A stretch of DNA of 64,000 nt from Rhizobium esperanzae (lineage in GTDB: Bacteria > Pseudomonadota > Alphaproteobacteria > Rhizobiales > Rhizobiaceae), in NCBI RefSeq assembly GCF_014197615.1, contig NZ_JACIFY010000002.1, positions 1 to 64,000 of the forward strand, in the 5' to 3' direction. Positions 36,311 to 44,583 of this stretch are shown in pieces. The notes under the pieces were generated by a model. It ran no database searches and had not been told where the DNA came from. It was given only the letters and a program-made list of their open reading frames with translations. The translations under genes were made by a program, and so were the position numbers. The number at the start of each line of letters is the position of its first letter. Positions within the stretch are counted from its first letter, which is position 1.

Positions 36311-36769
36311 TCAGCCGCTTGTTTTTTTCCGGGAGCCGGCAACCTTTGACATATTCAGCGCGGCGGCGGCGCGAATGAGCGCCGTCAACGCCTCCTCATC
36401 GATTGTGTCGCCTTCATGGAAATCGATGGCGCGGCGGGTATTGCCTTCGAGGCTGGAGTTGAAAAGTCCCGAAGGGTCTTCCAGTGAGGCGCCCTTGGCG
36501 AAGGTCAGCTTCACTGCGCCCTTGTAAGTCTCTCCAGTGCAGATGATGCCGGAACGCTCCCACACCGGAACCCCGCGCCACTTCCATTCCTCAACCACCT
36601 CGGGCTCGGCCTGCTTGATGAGCGCTCGAACCTGGGAGAGCATCTTGCCCCGCCAATCGGCCAGTTCCTCGATCCTTGCATCGATCAGCTGAGAGGGAGA
36701 GGTTCCCTCGTTTCCGTCCCCGGAATCGCTCTTCTTCATGGTTGCTGTCGCTTTCTTCACGGTTGTCAT
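36311..36769 (-). CDS. DUF1801-domain protein
   Basis: This 152-aa soluble protein contains ADWRGKMLSQVRALIKQAEPEVVEEWKWRGVPVWERSGIICTGETYKGAVKLTFAKGASL, the DUF1801/YdhG-like fold. The N-terminal 25 residues are Lys/Ser/Gly-rich and may begin at a second Met. It is the last gene of a minus-strand run and converges with the first SRPBCC gene, 11 bp away. Its function is unknown. Confidence 0.82.
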   Translation of the reverse strand: MTTVKKATATMKKSDSGDGNEGTSPSQLIDARIEELADWRGKMLSQVRALIKQAEPEVVEEWKWRGVPVWERSGIICTGETYKGAVKLTFAKGASLEDPSGLFNSSLEGNTRRAIDFHEGDTIDEEALTALIRAAAALNMSKVAGSRKKTSG

Positions 36770-36853
36770 TGCCCCCGCATACCGATGACCGACGACGCCG
36801 CGCGTCTTCTGGCACGCACAAAGGACGCTGTAACGCTTTGAATTCTTGTCCGC

Positions 36854-37324
36854 TCACATCCGTTCGCCGGGTAAACGGCTGGCCTGCTCCACCCAGGCGG
36901 CGAGTTGGGCTTCGTCGATTTCGTCGTCCTCGCAGATGTCGAGGTAGCGCACGTCCTTCTGTTTGGATTGGCCGGGCGGGAGAGGATGCAGCGACGTGCC
37001 CCGGAAGAACGCCACCTTGACGTATTTCGTGAAGCAATGAACGCCGAGGAACCAGCCCTGCCCTTCGATGCCGTAGAAGGGCGAGTTCCATTTAACCGCC
37101 TTGCAGACGCCAGGCACGGTGCGCGTGATCAGCGCGTCGAGCCGGCGTCCAAGGTCGCTTTTCCAGCCCGGCATGGCGGCGATGTAAGCCTGCACCCGAG
37201 CCTCACCGTCGCCCTTGGGGATTTGCGGGTTGCCGCCTGAAAGAAGTTTCGGCTCTGCCGCGGTAGGCTCGGCGGCCATCGCCTTTCCGACCTTCGCTGC
37301 GGCCTTGGAGGTCTTGCCGGCCAT
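36854..37324 (-). CDS. DUF1801-domain protein (second copy)
   Basis: This 156-aa protein has an Ala/Lys-rich N-terminus (about 25 residues) and then a DUF1801 domain: YIAAMPGWKSDLGRRLDALITRTVPGVCKAVKWNSPFYGIEGQGWFLGVHCFTKYVKVAFFRG. It shares the fold but is clearly diverged from the copy at 36311-36769. The start at 37324 (MAGKTSK) is preferred to a longer reading that would enter the preceding gene. Function unknown. Confidence 0.82.
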   Translation of the reverse strand: MAGKTSKAAAKVGKAMAAEPTAAEPKLLSGGNPQIPKGDGEARVQAYIAAMPGWKSDLGRRLDALITRTVPGVCKAVKWNSPFYGIEGQGWFLGVHCFTKYVKVAFFRGTSLHPLPPGQSKQKDVRYLDICEDDEIDEAQLAAWVEQASRLPGERM

Positions 37325-37328
37325 TGCC

Positions 37329-37541
37329 TCACTCCCATCTTCCGCCCCACCTGGCGGCATAGGGCAGCACGAACAGGTAGAGACCGGTCACCAGAAGCAA
37401 GCCGAGCGGCAACAGCGCCAAGAGGCCCACCCAAACGGTCGATTTCTCCTGTACCATGGCGATAATATTGAGAACGACCGCCACGGTAAAGGCAACGGAC
37501 AGCCAGCGGTGCATCTGCCGCAACCAGTTGTTCCACTTCAA
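37329..37541 (-). CDS. small two-helix membrane protein
   Basis: This 70-aa protein (LKWNNWLRQMHRWLSVAFTVAVVLNIIAMV...) has two hydrophobic stretches of about 20 residues each and a basic loop. The TTG at 37541 is chosen because AGGAGG precedes it by 5 bases; there is no closer ATG in the family-like part. It resembles small PepSY/DUF-type membrane helices, but I do not recognise the family. It sits between the SRPBCC and DUF1801 genes on the same strand. Confidence 0.65.
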   Translation of the reverse strand: MKWNNWLRQMHRWLSVAFTVAVVLNIIAMVQEKSTVWVGLLALLPLGLLLVTGLYLFVLPYAARWGGRWE

Positions 37542-37581
37542 TGAGACCTCCTCCGTTGAAATCAGCCCGAGCTGGGCGGCC

Positions 37582-37992
37582 TCACTCCGCCCGCGCCAGC
37601 ACCTGCTCCAGATTTGCAATGAACTGTGTCCATCCGCTCCTGGCGCCGCCGTAAGCCTGCCGCTGATCCGGCCGGAAACCCGCCTGCTCCATGCGCAGGT
37701 GCGTGCCCGTGCTGGTCGGAGTGAGAGTCCAGGTGACGGTGCTTTCGAGACCATAGGCATCCCACGTATAGGACAGGGTCTTGTTCGGCTCGACCTCCAG
37801 AACCTTACAGTCGACCGAACCCCAATCGGCGTTGAAGCGGAAGCGATGGTCAGCGACCGGCTTGAAGTCGCTCTTCATCAGCCACTCCTGGATCAGGTGG
37901 GGCTGGGTGAGCGCCCGCCAGATCTTTTCCGAGGGAAAAGGAAATTCCCGTTCGATGACGACGGAGCGCGTTTCTGTCGATATGTCGGTCAT
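37582..37992 (-). CDS. SRPBCC (AHSA1-like) domain protein (second module)
   Basis: This 136-aa protein has the AHSA1 signature segments VVIEREFPFPSEKIWRALTQPHLIQEWLMKSDF, WDAYGLESTVTWTLTPTSTGTHLRMEQAGF and GWTQFIANLEQVLAR. The ATG overlaps the stop of the ArsR gene (ATGA), so regulator and SRPBCC protein are co-translated. Length and motifs fit the family. The ligand is unknown. Confidence 0.9.
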   Translation of the reverse strand: MTDISTETRSVVIEREFPFPSEKIWRALTQPHLIQEWLMKSDFKPVADHRFRFNADWGSVDCKVLEVEPNKTLSYTWDAYGLESTVTWTLTPTSTGTHLRMEQAGFRPDQRQAYGGARSGWTQFIANLEQVLARAE

Positions 37993-38312
37993 TGATCCAT
38001 CCTTTTCAGCAAATCTTCGAGATCGTTGAAGCGGTTTTGCCAGAAGCCGGCCATCTCGCTCGTCCAATCGACGAGCGGAGCAAGCGCGCCGAGCTGCGCG
38101 CTATAATGCGTCTGGCGGCCTTCGTGCCGGTCGCGCACCAATCCGGCTTGCTTGAGAATGCCGAGATGCTTTGAGACGACCGGTTGCGAGACCCCGGCCC
38201 GGGCGGTCAGAGCCCCGACCGTCTTCTCGCCTTCCCGGCACAGCCGCTCGAAGAGAGCCCGCCGGGTGGGATCGGCAAGTGTCCTGAACAGCACGTCCGG
38301 AGCATTGGGCAT
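37989..38312 (-). CDS. ArsR-family transcriptional regulator (second module)
   Basis: This protein of about 107 aa has the ArsR winged helix (DPTRRALFERLCREGEKTVGALTARAGVSQPVVSKHLGILKQAGLVRDRHEGRQTHYS). The ATG at 38312 is used; a TTG 6 bases upstream, preceded by GAGG, is an alternative. No CxCxxC metal site is present. It begins the minus-strand operon ArsR-SRPBCC-TM protein-DUF1801-DUF1801. A good promoter with an overlapping inverted repeat lies just upstream, consistent with self-repression. Confidence 0.9.
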   Translation of the reverse strand: MPNAPDVLFRTLADPTRRALFERLCREGEKTVGALTARAGVSQPVVSKHLGILKQAGLVRDRHEGRQTHYSAQLGALAPLVDWTSEMAGFWQNRFNDLEDLLKRMDQ

Positions 38313-38331
38313 TTGCAATCCATACCTCGTT

Positions 38332-38374
38332 AGCTATGAATTTACCTATAGCTGCAAAGGTATGGGTTCGTCAA
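38332..38374 (-). promoter_or_regulatory. promoter and candidate operator of the second ArsR operon
   Basis: On the minus strand TTGACG (38374-38369) is followed after 18 bases by TATAGG (38350-38345). AGCTAT (38332-38337) and ATAGCT (38348-38353) form a 6+6 inverted repeat with a 10-base gap that overlaps the -10 box. This is where an ArsR dimer would be expected to bind. Confidence 0.55.
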
Positions 38375-38462
38375 GCGACGAACAAAATTGACGCAATAAG
38401 GCGCGTAAAGCATTGCCGACCGCAAAGCACATGCGGTTTCGACAAGATCATCGGCCAACAGC

Positions 38463-38490
38463 GCATAGCCTATCGGCTATGCATCAATTT
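38463..38490 (+). terminator. orphan hairpin with T-run (plus strand)
   Basis: GCATAGCC (38463-38470) and GGCTATGC (38475-38482) enclose TATC and are followed by ATCAATTTTT. It looks like an intrinsic terminator on the plus strand, but no plus-strand gene lies upstream. The gap 38313-38617 otherwise shows only the ArsR promoter. Confidence 0.4.
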
Positions 38491-38617
38491 TTGCCAGATC
38501 ACGCTGGATCGCCTCCTGAAGACTGCCCTCAGGATACCGAGACCTTGTCGTGGCAACAAAATGCCGAAAGCCATAAACGGCTTCCGGCGATATCGAGCTC
38601 GGCGTCTTCGTTCTGGT

Positions 38618-39793
38618 TCAGGAGCCGGAGACGACTTTCAGGTTGCCGCCATGGCTGCCGCCTGCGAAAATCTGCTTGCGGCCGAACTCATTGTTGAAGG
38701 CCAGGCGCTGCTGCTCGCGAGTGATGCCGAGCTCGGGGAAGAGCAACTCGGCGACGCGATAGGCTTCTTCCAGGTGCGGATAGCCGGAGCCGATCACCGT
38801 ATCGATGCCGATCTCCTGATATTCGCGCAGACGCGCGGCCACCGTCTTGGGCGAGCCGACCAGTGCCGTGCCTGCGCCGGCGCGCACCAGGCCGACGCCC
38901 GCCCACAGGTTCGGCGAGACCTCGAGCTTATCGCGGCGGCCGCCATGAAGGGCTGCCATGCGCTTCTGGCCGACCGAGTCGGATTCGTGGACGAAACGCT
39001 CCTGCGCCTCGCGGATCGTATCGTCGTCGAGATGGCGGATCAGTCGCTCGGCCGCCTCCCATGCCTCTTCATCGGTTTCGCGCACGATGAAGTGCAGGCG
39101 GATACCGAAGCTCACCTGGCGGCCACGCTCGGCGGCGGCCTTGCGCACCTTGGCGACCTTCTCGGCCACCTGCGCCGGCGGTTCGCCCCAGGTCAGGTAC
39201 TTGTCGACGCGGCCGACGGAGAAATCGATGCCGGCATCCGACGAGCCGCCGAAATAAAGTGGCGGACGCGGATTCTGCACCGAGGGAAAGCCGAGGCGCG
39301 CATTGGTTGCCTTGATATATTTGCCGTCGAAGCTCGCCGTACCCTTGTCCAGCAGTTCTTCGAACACGGTGAAGAACTCCTCGGCATGGGCATAACGCTC
39401 GTCATGCTCGAGATGAATGCCGTCGCCGGCAAGTTCGGCCGGGCTGCCGCCGACGACGATGTTAAGCAGCAGACGGCCGTTGGAAATGCGGTCGAGCGTC
39501 GTTGCAAGGCGAGCGTAATAAGCGGGTGACGCGGTGCCGGGACGGATCGCCACCAGGAACTGCAGTTTCTCGGTCTTGGCGGCAAGAGCCGCCGCCGTGA
39601 CGAAGGATTCCTCGCAGGCAACCCCGGTCGGCAGCAGCACGCCGGAATAGCCGAGCCGGTCGACCGCCTGGGCGATCTGCGTGAGATAGCCGATCTCGGG
39701 CGCGCGGTTGAGATCGGCGGAACCGAGATAGGTGCCGTCGCCCGACGTCGGGATGAACCAGAGGAAATTGATGGGATCGGATGTGGCGGTCAT
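38618..39793 (-). CDS. ssuD: FMNH2-dependent alkanesulfonate monooxygenase SsuD
   Basis: This 391-aa luciferase-fold (bacterial LLM) enzyme releases sulfite from alkanesulfonates for sulfur supply. The N-terminal [16 protein letters not shown], the segment [29 protein letters not shown] and the [44 protein letters not shown] end are characteristic. Length equals that of the known enzyme (about 380-390 aa). No ssuA, ssuB, ssuC or ssuE is adjacent, so transport and flavin reduction must be encoded elsewhere. It is probably expressed under sulfate starvation. Confidence 0.93.
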   Translation of the reverse strand: MTATSDPINFLWFIPTSGDGTYLGSADLNRAPEIGYLTQIAQAVDRLGYSGVLLPTGVACEESFVTAAALAAKTEKLQFLVAIRPGTASPAYYARLATTLDRISNGRLLLNIVVGGSPAELAGDGIHLEHDERYAHAEEFFTVFEELLDKGTASFDGKYIKATNARLGFPSVQNPRPPLYFGGSSDAGIDFSVGRVDKYLTWGEPPAQVAEKVAKVRKAAAERGRQVSFGIRLHFIVRETDEEAWEAAERLIRHLDDDTIREAQERFVHESDSVGQKRMAALHGGRRDKLEVSPNLWAGVGLVRAGAGTALVGSPKTVAARLREYQEIGIDTVIGSGYPHLEEAYRVAELLFPELGITREQQRLAFNNEFGRKQIFAGGSHGGNLKVVSGS

Positions 39794-40069
39794 GGAAACG
39801 GTCCTTTGCTGCGAAATTCGAAATTCAGTTCGCGCGGCTAAGCCGGCCTTTGGCAGGCGGTGGGAGGAATGCCGGGGCTCTGTCTGCGCGTGAACATCTG
39901 CAATATCCTGTCGATCGATGGCAGCTTGCCGGGTGCCCTCAAGAGTAGCCTTCGGTCGTCAGGATATTGGCATAGACTATCAATTATATCGACAATATCA
40001 ATTTTCCATTGTCGTCCGCTACGGGGAATATTTTTCCCCGTTCCGGCGCTCGTCGGCAAGCGCCTGCCG

Positions 40070-40441
40070 TCACGCCTCCCGACGTTCGACGGCCAGCCGC
40101 TCCCGGATAAAGCCGGGGCCGCCTGCGAGGCGCGTCGCAAGCAGGCTTTCGGGATCCACCATGCGCCAATAGGGCGTAACCGTCGAAACCGGCTCGCCCT
40201 TTTCTATGGCATCGAAGGACATTTCGGCAATCGCGCGCAAATGCCGCTGCACGGTCACCGGGCAACAGGCATCCGCCCCATATTGGGCAGCGAGACGGCG
40301 GCGAAGGACACCGACCTCGGTGAAAACACCTTCCGGCGCCGACCGGATCCGCTCTGCGACCATCTGTTGCGATGGAATAAGCATCGCCTGCATTCCGTTG
40401 CGGCCTCTGCGCCGCGCCTTGATCGTCGGAACTTCGTTCAT
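40070..40441 (-). CDS. conserved hypothetical protein, possibly distant MGMT/ATL-like
   Basis: This 123-aa basic protein starts at an ATG after GGGGGAGAG. It contains a helix-rich first half (VAERIRSAPEGVFTEVGVLRRRLAAQYGADACCPVTVQRHLRAIAEM) and a TPYWRMV...GGPGFIRERLAVE C-terminus. The Pro-Tyr-Trp-Arg-Met-Val and GG...RERL pattern faintly recalls the DNA-binding C-terminal domain of O6-alkylguanine transferase-like (ATL) proteins, without the alkyl-acceptor Cys motif PCHR. This is a weak resemblance; otherwise unassigned. It is divergent from a dehydrogenase-AlkD operon. Confidence 0.6.
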   Translation of the reverse strand: MNEVPTIKARRRGRNGMQAMLIPSQQMVAERIRSAPEGVFTEVGVLRRRLAAQYGADACCPVTVQRHLRAIAEMSFDAIEKGEPVSTVTPYWRMVDPESLLATRLAGGPGFIRERLAVERREA

Positions 40442-40603
40442 CTCTCCCCCGGAAACATTGTGGTTTTTCCTCAATCTAGGGTTCGAGCGAATGACGGCCA
40501 GCTTCGATGCGTCAATCGGAACGAAGTCCGTCTTCACGGCTTTTCTGCTCTCGCCGTTTCGGTTAATTCTCGAAGCCTCGCACTTGGGATAAGGATAGGA
40601 CAT

Positions 40604-41473
40604 ATGGCTAAAGTCGCATTCATCGGTCTCGGCGTCATGGGATTTCCCATGGCCGGTCATCTGAAGACGAAGGGCGGCCACGATGTCACCGTCTACAATC
40701 GGACGGCCGAAAAAGCTGCCGCCTGGGCCGAGAAATTCTCCGGCAAGTCCGCCCCCACCCCGGCCGAGGCAGCCGCCGGAGCCGACTTCGTCTTTGTCTG
40801 CGTCGGCAATGACGAAGATCTCCGATCGGTGACATCAGGCAAGGACGGCGCCCTGCACGGCATGAAGCCGGGTTCCGTGCTGATCGATAACACGACCGCC
40901 AGCGCTGAGGTCGCCCGCGAACTTTATGCCGCAGCAAAGGAGAAAGGCGTCGACTTCATCGATGCCCCGGTCTCCGGTGGCCAGGCCGGCGCCGAAAACG
41001 GCGTCCTGACCGTCATGTGCGGCGGTGACGAGGCCGTCTTCGAACGCGCCAGGCCCGTCATCGACGCCTATGCCCGCATGGTCGGTCTGATGGGGCCGGC
41101 AGGCTCGGGCCAACTGACCAAGATGGTCAACCAGATCTGCATCGCCGGCCTCGTGCAGGGGCTTGCCGAAGGGCTGCATTTCGGCAAGCGCGCCGGTCTC
41201 GATATCGAAAAGGTCGTCGAAGTGATTTCCAAGGGGGCCGCCGGCTCCTGGCAGATGGAAAACCGCCACAAGACGATGAACGCCGGTAAATATGATTTCG
41301 GCTTCGCAGTCGACTGGATGCGCAAGGATCTCGGCATCGTGCTCACCGAAGCCCGCCGCAACGGCGCCAAACTGCCGGTCACCGCCGTCGTCGACCAGTT
41401 CTATGGCGACGTCCAGGCGATGGGCGGCAATCGCTGGGATACATCCTCGTTGCTCGCCCGCCTCGAAAAATGA
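40604..41473 (+). CDS. NAD(P)-dependent beta-hydroxyacid dehydrogenase (GarR/MmsB-like)
   Basis: This 289-aa protein has the Rossmann motif VAFIGLGVMGFPMAGHLKTKGG, the substrate motif DAPVSGGQAGAENGVLTVMCGG and the catalytic Lys region AGSGQLTKMVNQICIAG. This identifies the 3-hydroxyisobutyrate/tartronate-semialdehyde reductase superfamily. AAGGATAGGAC lies upstream of the ATG at 40604. It overlaps the AlkD-like gene by 4 bases (ATGA). Which hydroxyacid it handles is uncertain; C-terminal KDLGIVLTEAR fits either group. Confidence 0.9.
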   Translation: MAKVAFIGLGVMGFPMAGHLKTKGGHDVTVYNRTAEKAAAWAEKFSGKSAPTPAEAAAGADFVFVCVGNDEDLRSVTSGKDGALHGMKPGSVLIDNTTASAEVARELYAAAKEKGVDFIDAPVSGGQAGAENGVLTVMCGGDEAVFERARPVIDAYARMVGLMGPAGSGQLTKMVNQICIAGLVQGLAEGLHFGKRAGLDIEKVVEVISKGAAGSWQMENRHKTMNAGKYDFGFAVDWMRKDLGIVLTEARRNGAKLPVTAVVDQFYGDVQAMGGNRWDTSSLLARLEK

Positions 41474-42153
41474 TCACGTCAGCCTCCGGCGCAGCCGAAC
41501 TGATCGCGCATCTGGAAATGCTGCGTTCGGAGGAAAATATCGCCTGCATGGCGCGCTTCGGCATTGTCACGAACCGCGCCCTCGGCATCCCCAATCCCGA
41601 TATCAAAGCGGTCGCTAGGCAAGCGAAGAAGGATCACGCCAGGGCTATGCAGCTCTGGCGCAGCGACATCCGCGAAGCCCGTCTGCTTGCTCTCTTTACA
41701 GCCGACCCGAAGCGGCTGACGGCGGATGATGCGCGAAATTGGGCCAATGATTTCAACTCCTGGGAGATCGTCGACTGCGCCGCCGATCTCTTCGTCGAGG
41801 CCCGGCTCGACGAGCTCGTGTCGGAATTCGCCGGTGATGAGCGCGAATTTGTCAGGCGCACTGCCTTCGCCATGATATCAGGTGCCGCGGTTCATCGGAA
41901 GAAGGAGCCTGACGCCACCATCCTTGCCTGGCTGCCGCTGATCGAAGCCTATTCCGGCGACCCTCGAAACTTCGTGCGCAAGGCGGTCAATTGGGCACTC
42001 CGCAGTATCGGCAAGCGCAATCTCGCCTGCCATGCCCCGGCGCTCGCACTCGCGAGAGTCCTGGCGGAAAGCCCCGACAAAACTACCCGCTGGATCGGCA
42101 AGGATGCCGCCAAGGAGCTGACCGGCGAAAAGCTGCTGGTACGGCTGAGATAG
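41470..42153 (+). CDS. DNA alkylation repair protein, AlkD-like glycosylase
   Basis: This 227-aa all-helical HEAT-repeat protein contains FGIVTNRALGIPNPDIKAVARQ, the conserved NSWEIVDCAADLF segment and RNFVRKAVNWALRSIGKRN, all typical of AlkD. The family excises N3- and N7-alkylated bases. The start ATG overlaps the stop of the dehydrogenase gene. It may act with the possible ATL-like protein encoded just upstream on the opposite strand, although that link is inference. Confidence 0.9.
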   Translation: MITSASGAAELIAHLEMLRSEENIACMARFGIVTNRALGIPNPDIKAVARQAKKDHARAMQLWRSDIREARLLALFTADPKRLTADDARNWANDFNSWEIVDCAADLFVEARLDELVSEFAGDEREFVRRTAFAMISGAAVHRKKEPDATILAWLPLIEAYSGDPRNFVRKAVNWALRSIGKRNLACHAPALALARVLAESPDKTTRWIGKDAAKELTGEKLLVRLR

Positions 42154-42181
42154 AGCGAATGCCGAAGCCCTCGCCGCTTCG

Positions 42182-43078
42182 TCAATGATGTCTGGATTTT
42201 TCGACCAGAAAATCGATCAGCACCCGGACCGCCGGCGGCATGCCCTTGGCGGTTGTGAAGACGATATAGAACTGGCTTTCCTCCGATTGCCATTCCGGCA
42301 GCACCCGCACCAGCCTGCCGGCCTGGAGATCCGCCTCACAGGCGCTTTCAAGCAGAAGGCCGAAGCCGAGACCGGCACGGGCCGCGTCGAGAATGGCGGT
42401 CATGCTGCGGCAGGTGAGCCTCGGCTGATGCCGAATCACCCGCCTGGCATCATTCGGGCCGATCAGTTCCCAGCTGTGGAACGACACCCATGAGGTCATT
42501 GCCAGCGTCGGCAGCTCGGCGAGTTCGTCCACGCAATTGAGGCGACCCGTGCGCTCGATGAGCGAGGGACTTGCAACGAGGATGCGCCGCGCCCGGTCGA
42601 GCTTGCGCATCGTCAGACTCGTCTGCGTTTCCGGCTCGTTGGTCGCCCTCACCTCAAGATCGATCCGTTCATTGATGAGATCGGCGCGCCGGTCGGAGCC
42701 GATGATCTGCAGTTTGATCTTCGGATAACGCTCCAGGAATTCAGGCAGGATTCCGCCGACCGAAATATCGACGAGGCCGAGCGGGCACCCCATTCGCACC
42801 ACGCCCTGCGGATCGGACTGGGCCTCGCTGACGATCGACTTGGCGCGGTCGGCCTCCTGCAGAATAGTCTGGCATCTTTCGTAGAAAGCCTGGCCGATCT
42901 CCGTCACTCGGAAGTGACGTGTAGAGCGTTCTATGAGCCTTGCGCCAAGCCCGTCCTCAAGCCGGCTGACCCGCCTGCTCAACTTCGAACGCGGTATCTT
43001 GAGATCGCGGCTTGCAGAAGCAAAACCGCCGCTGGAGACGACAGCGGCGAAATAATAGTAATCGTTGAGATCGTCCAT
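42182..43078 (-). CDS. LysR-family transcriptional regulator
   Basis: This 298-aa protein has an N-terminal HTH (YYYFAAVVSSGGFASASRDLKIPRSKLSRRVSRLEDGLG) and an effector domain. It belongs to the DsdC/AaeR-type branch of LysR regulators (DLNDYYYFAAVV). It is convergent with the AlkD operon, 28 bp away. The usual divergent target is absent, because the adjacent 450 bp contain no gene. The target is unknown. Confidence 0.88.
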   Translation of the reverse strand: MDDLNDYYYFAAVVSSGGFASASRDLKIPRSKLSRRVSRLEDGLGARLIERSTRHFRVTEIGQAFYERCQTILQEADRAKSIVSEAQSDPQGVVRMGCPLGLVDISVGGILPEFLERYPKIKLQIIGSDRRADLINERIDLEVRATNEPETQTSLTMRKLDRARRILVASPSLIERTGRLNCVDELAELPTLAMTSWVSFHSWELIGPNDARRVIRHQPRLTCRSMTAILDAARAGLGFGLLLESACEADLQAGRLVRVLPEWQSEESQFYIVFTTAKGMPPAVRVLIDFLVEKSRHH

Positions 43079-43492
43079 AAGAACAAGCTATCCGAGTGAA
43101 GGAATGAATGCCAGCCCCCTGCAAAGGTTGTATCTCCTCTTCCCAAAAGCGGTAATCACATTGTCGGCATTGGAATTTCTTTTCGCGGCCTGTTGCGGCA
43201 AAGCCAGCCGGCGGCGAAAGCGAGAATCGGCCAACAGCGCCCGTCCGCACGATGGTGCTATCGATCAATCTAGCGCGCTTGAAAATTGAAGAGGGAGTTG
43301 ATCGAGAAACGAGATCGCGAAGACGCTGGCGTGCGACAAGCAAACGGGCCAGTTCCACGACCTGAAAAGTCTATCGAAAGACTAACTTGAAGACTGCACG
43401 TTAAAAACGCTGCAAGGACGGTCCGGCAGGGAAGACCGGACCCGTCCCCGTAGCTGATCGGAGGTCACTCGGATCAGAAACTGATTTGAAGT
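43079..43492. other. gene-free region upstream of LysR gene
   Basis: About 410 bases without a convincing coding frame lie between the LysR start and the porin terminator. They should contain the LysR promoter. I see no strong hairpins, repeats or RNA structure apart from a short GTCCGG...CCGGAC inverted repeat near 43418-43441. Confidence 0.5.
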
Positions 43493-43516
43493 GCCCCCGG
43501 CCCGAAAACCGGGGGC
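43493..43516 (-). terminator. hairpin terminator of porin gene
   Basis: GCCCCCGG (43493-43500) and CCGGGGGC (43509-43516) enclose an 8-base loop, 15 bp after the porin stop. No T-run follows on the minus strand. A second small hairpin (TCCACTTAGTGGA) lies between stop and terminator. A strong GC stem fits a terminator or mRNA-stabilising structure. Confidence 0.55.
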
Positions 43517-43530
43517 ATCCACTAAGTGGA

Positions 43531-44583
43531 TTAGAACGAACGCTGCAGACGGAAGTAGCCCGTCGTGGAGTCGTCGCCATCATCCGGATCGAGGTACTGA
43601 ACCGAAGCCTTGGCGTAGAAGTTGTCGACGATCTGGTAATCAACCGTCAGACCAACCTTCCAAGCATCGCCAAGACCATCCCAGTCTCTCGGAACATCCT
43701 TGCCGCCGCCGAAGTAGTTGCCGTAGTACTGAACGGCCGGGGTGATCTTCAGCTTGTCGGTTGCCTTGATAGCGTATTCGGCAGCGATAGCCCATTCAGC
43801 CGACGAGTAGTAGGAGTTCGGGCCGGAAGAGTAAACGCCAGCGAGGCCGAGCGTGCCGGGGCCGATGTCAACCGTACCCATTGCACGGATAGCACCGTCT
43901 TCGTTGTCGACGTCCCAGCCACCGGTGATCTGGTAGCTGAATGCGCCGGCAGTGCCGCCAACGCCGAAGGCAACGCCAACGTTGTTCGGGCCGTCGTCCG
44001 CGGTGAAGACACCGGCTGCATCCGTGGTGCCCTGATAAACGCCATCTTCCAGTTCGTCGACGCTAAGGCCGGCGTAGAAGGTGCCGCTTTCATACTGGTA
44101 ACGGATGGAGTTGTGCAGCGTTACGACAGAACCGATGTCGTCGGTTTCGCCGGAGAGGCCGTCGTCCCACCAGCTGTAGAAGAGACCGGCGCGGAAGCCC
44201 GCGACGTCGAGGTAAGCGGAGTCGAGAATGGCTTCCTGATCGGTGGCGTTGTCAGCATTGAACTGCATGACGATGACGCCGGTCAGCGGACCATACTCGG
44301 TGTCGCTCTTGGCCGTGAACTGAACCTGACCGCGGGTGACTGCATCCCAGTCCGAATCGCCGCCGACGTCTTCGCCAACGTTAACCTGGAAACGGATGTA
44401 GCCTTCGATCTTGAGGCAGGTTTCGGTGCCCGGGATGTAGAAGTAGCCGGTGCCGTAAGCGTCGCAGACGCGAACATATTCAACCGGTTCCGGCTCAGCA
44501 GCAACAATAGCGTCAGCTGCAAGAACCGGCGTCGATGCAGCAAATGCTGCTGCTGATGCAAGCAAAACCATTCTGATGTTCAT
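43531..44583 (-). CDS. outer-membrane porin (RopA/Omp2b-type)
   Basis: This 350-aa protein has a signal peptide (MNIRMVLLASAAAFAASTPVLA), the rhizobial porin start ADAIVAAEPEPVEYVRVCDAYGTGYFYIPGTETCLKIEGYIRFQV and a C-terminal Phe (YFRLQRSF) as in barrel-forming outer-membrane proteins. Length and motifs match the alphaproteobacterial porin family (16-stranded trimer) of RopA/Omp2b. It should form diffusion pores. A 660-bp gene-free leader region precedes it, suggesting layered regulation. Confidence 0.93.
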   Translation of the reverse strand: MNIRMVLLASAAAFAASTPVLAADAIVAAEPEPVEYVRVCDAYGTGYFYIPGTETCLKIEGYIRFQVNVGEDVGGDSDWDAVTRGQVQFTAKSDTEYGPLTGVIVMQFNADNATDQEAILDSAYLDVAGFRAGLFYSWWDDGLSGETDDIGSVVTLHNSIRYQYESGTFYAGLSVDELEDGVYQGTTDAAGVFTADDGPNNVGVAFGVGGTAGAFSYQITGGWDVDNEDGAIRAMGTVDIGPGTLGLAGVYSSGPNSYYSSAEWAIAAEYAIKATDKLKITPAVQYYGNYFGGGKDVPRDWDGLGDAWKVGLTVDYQIVDNFYAKASVQYLDPDDGDDSTTGYFRLQRSF

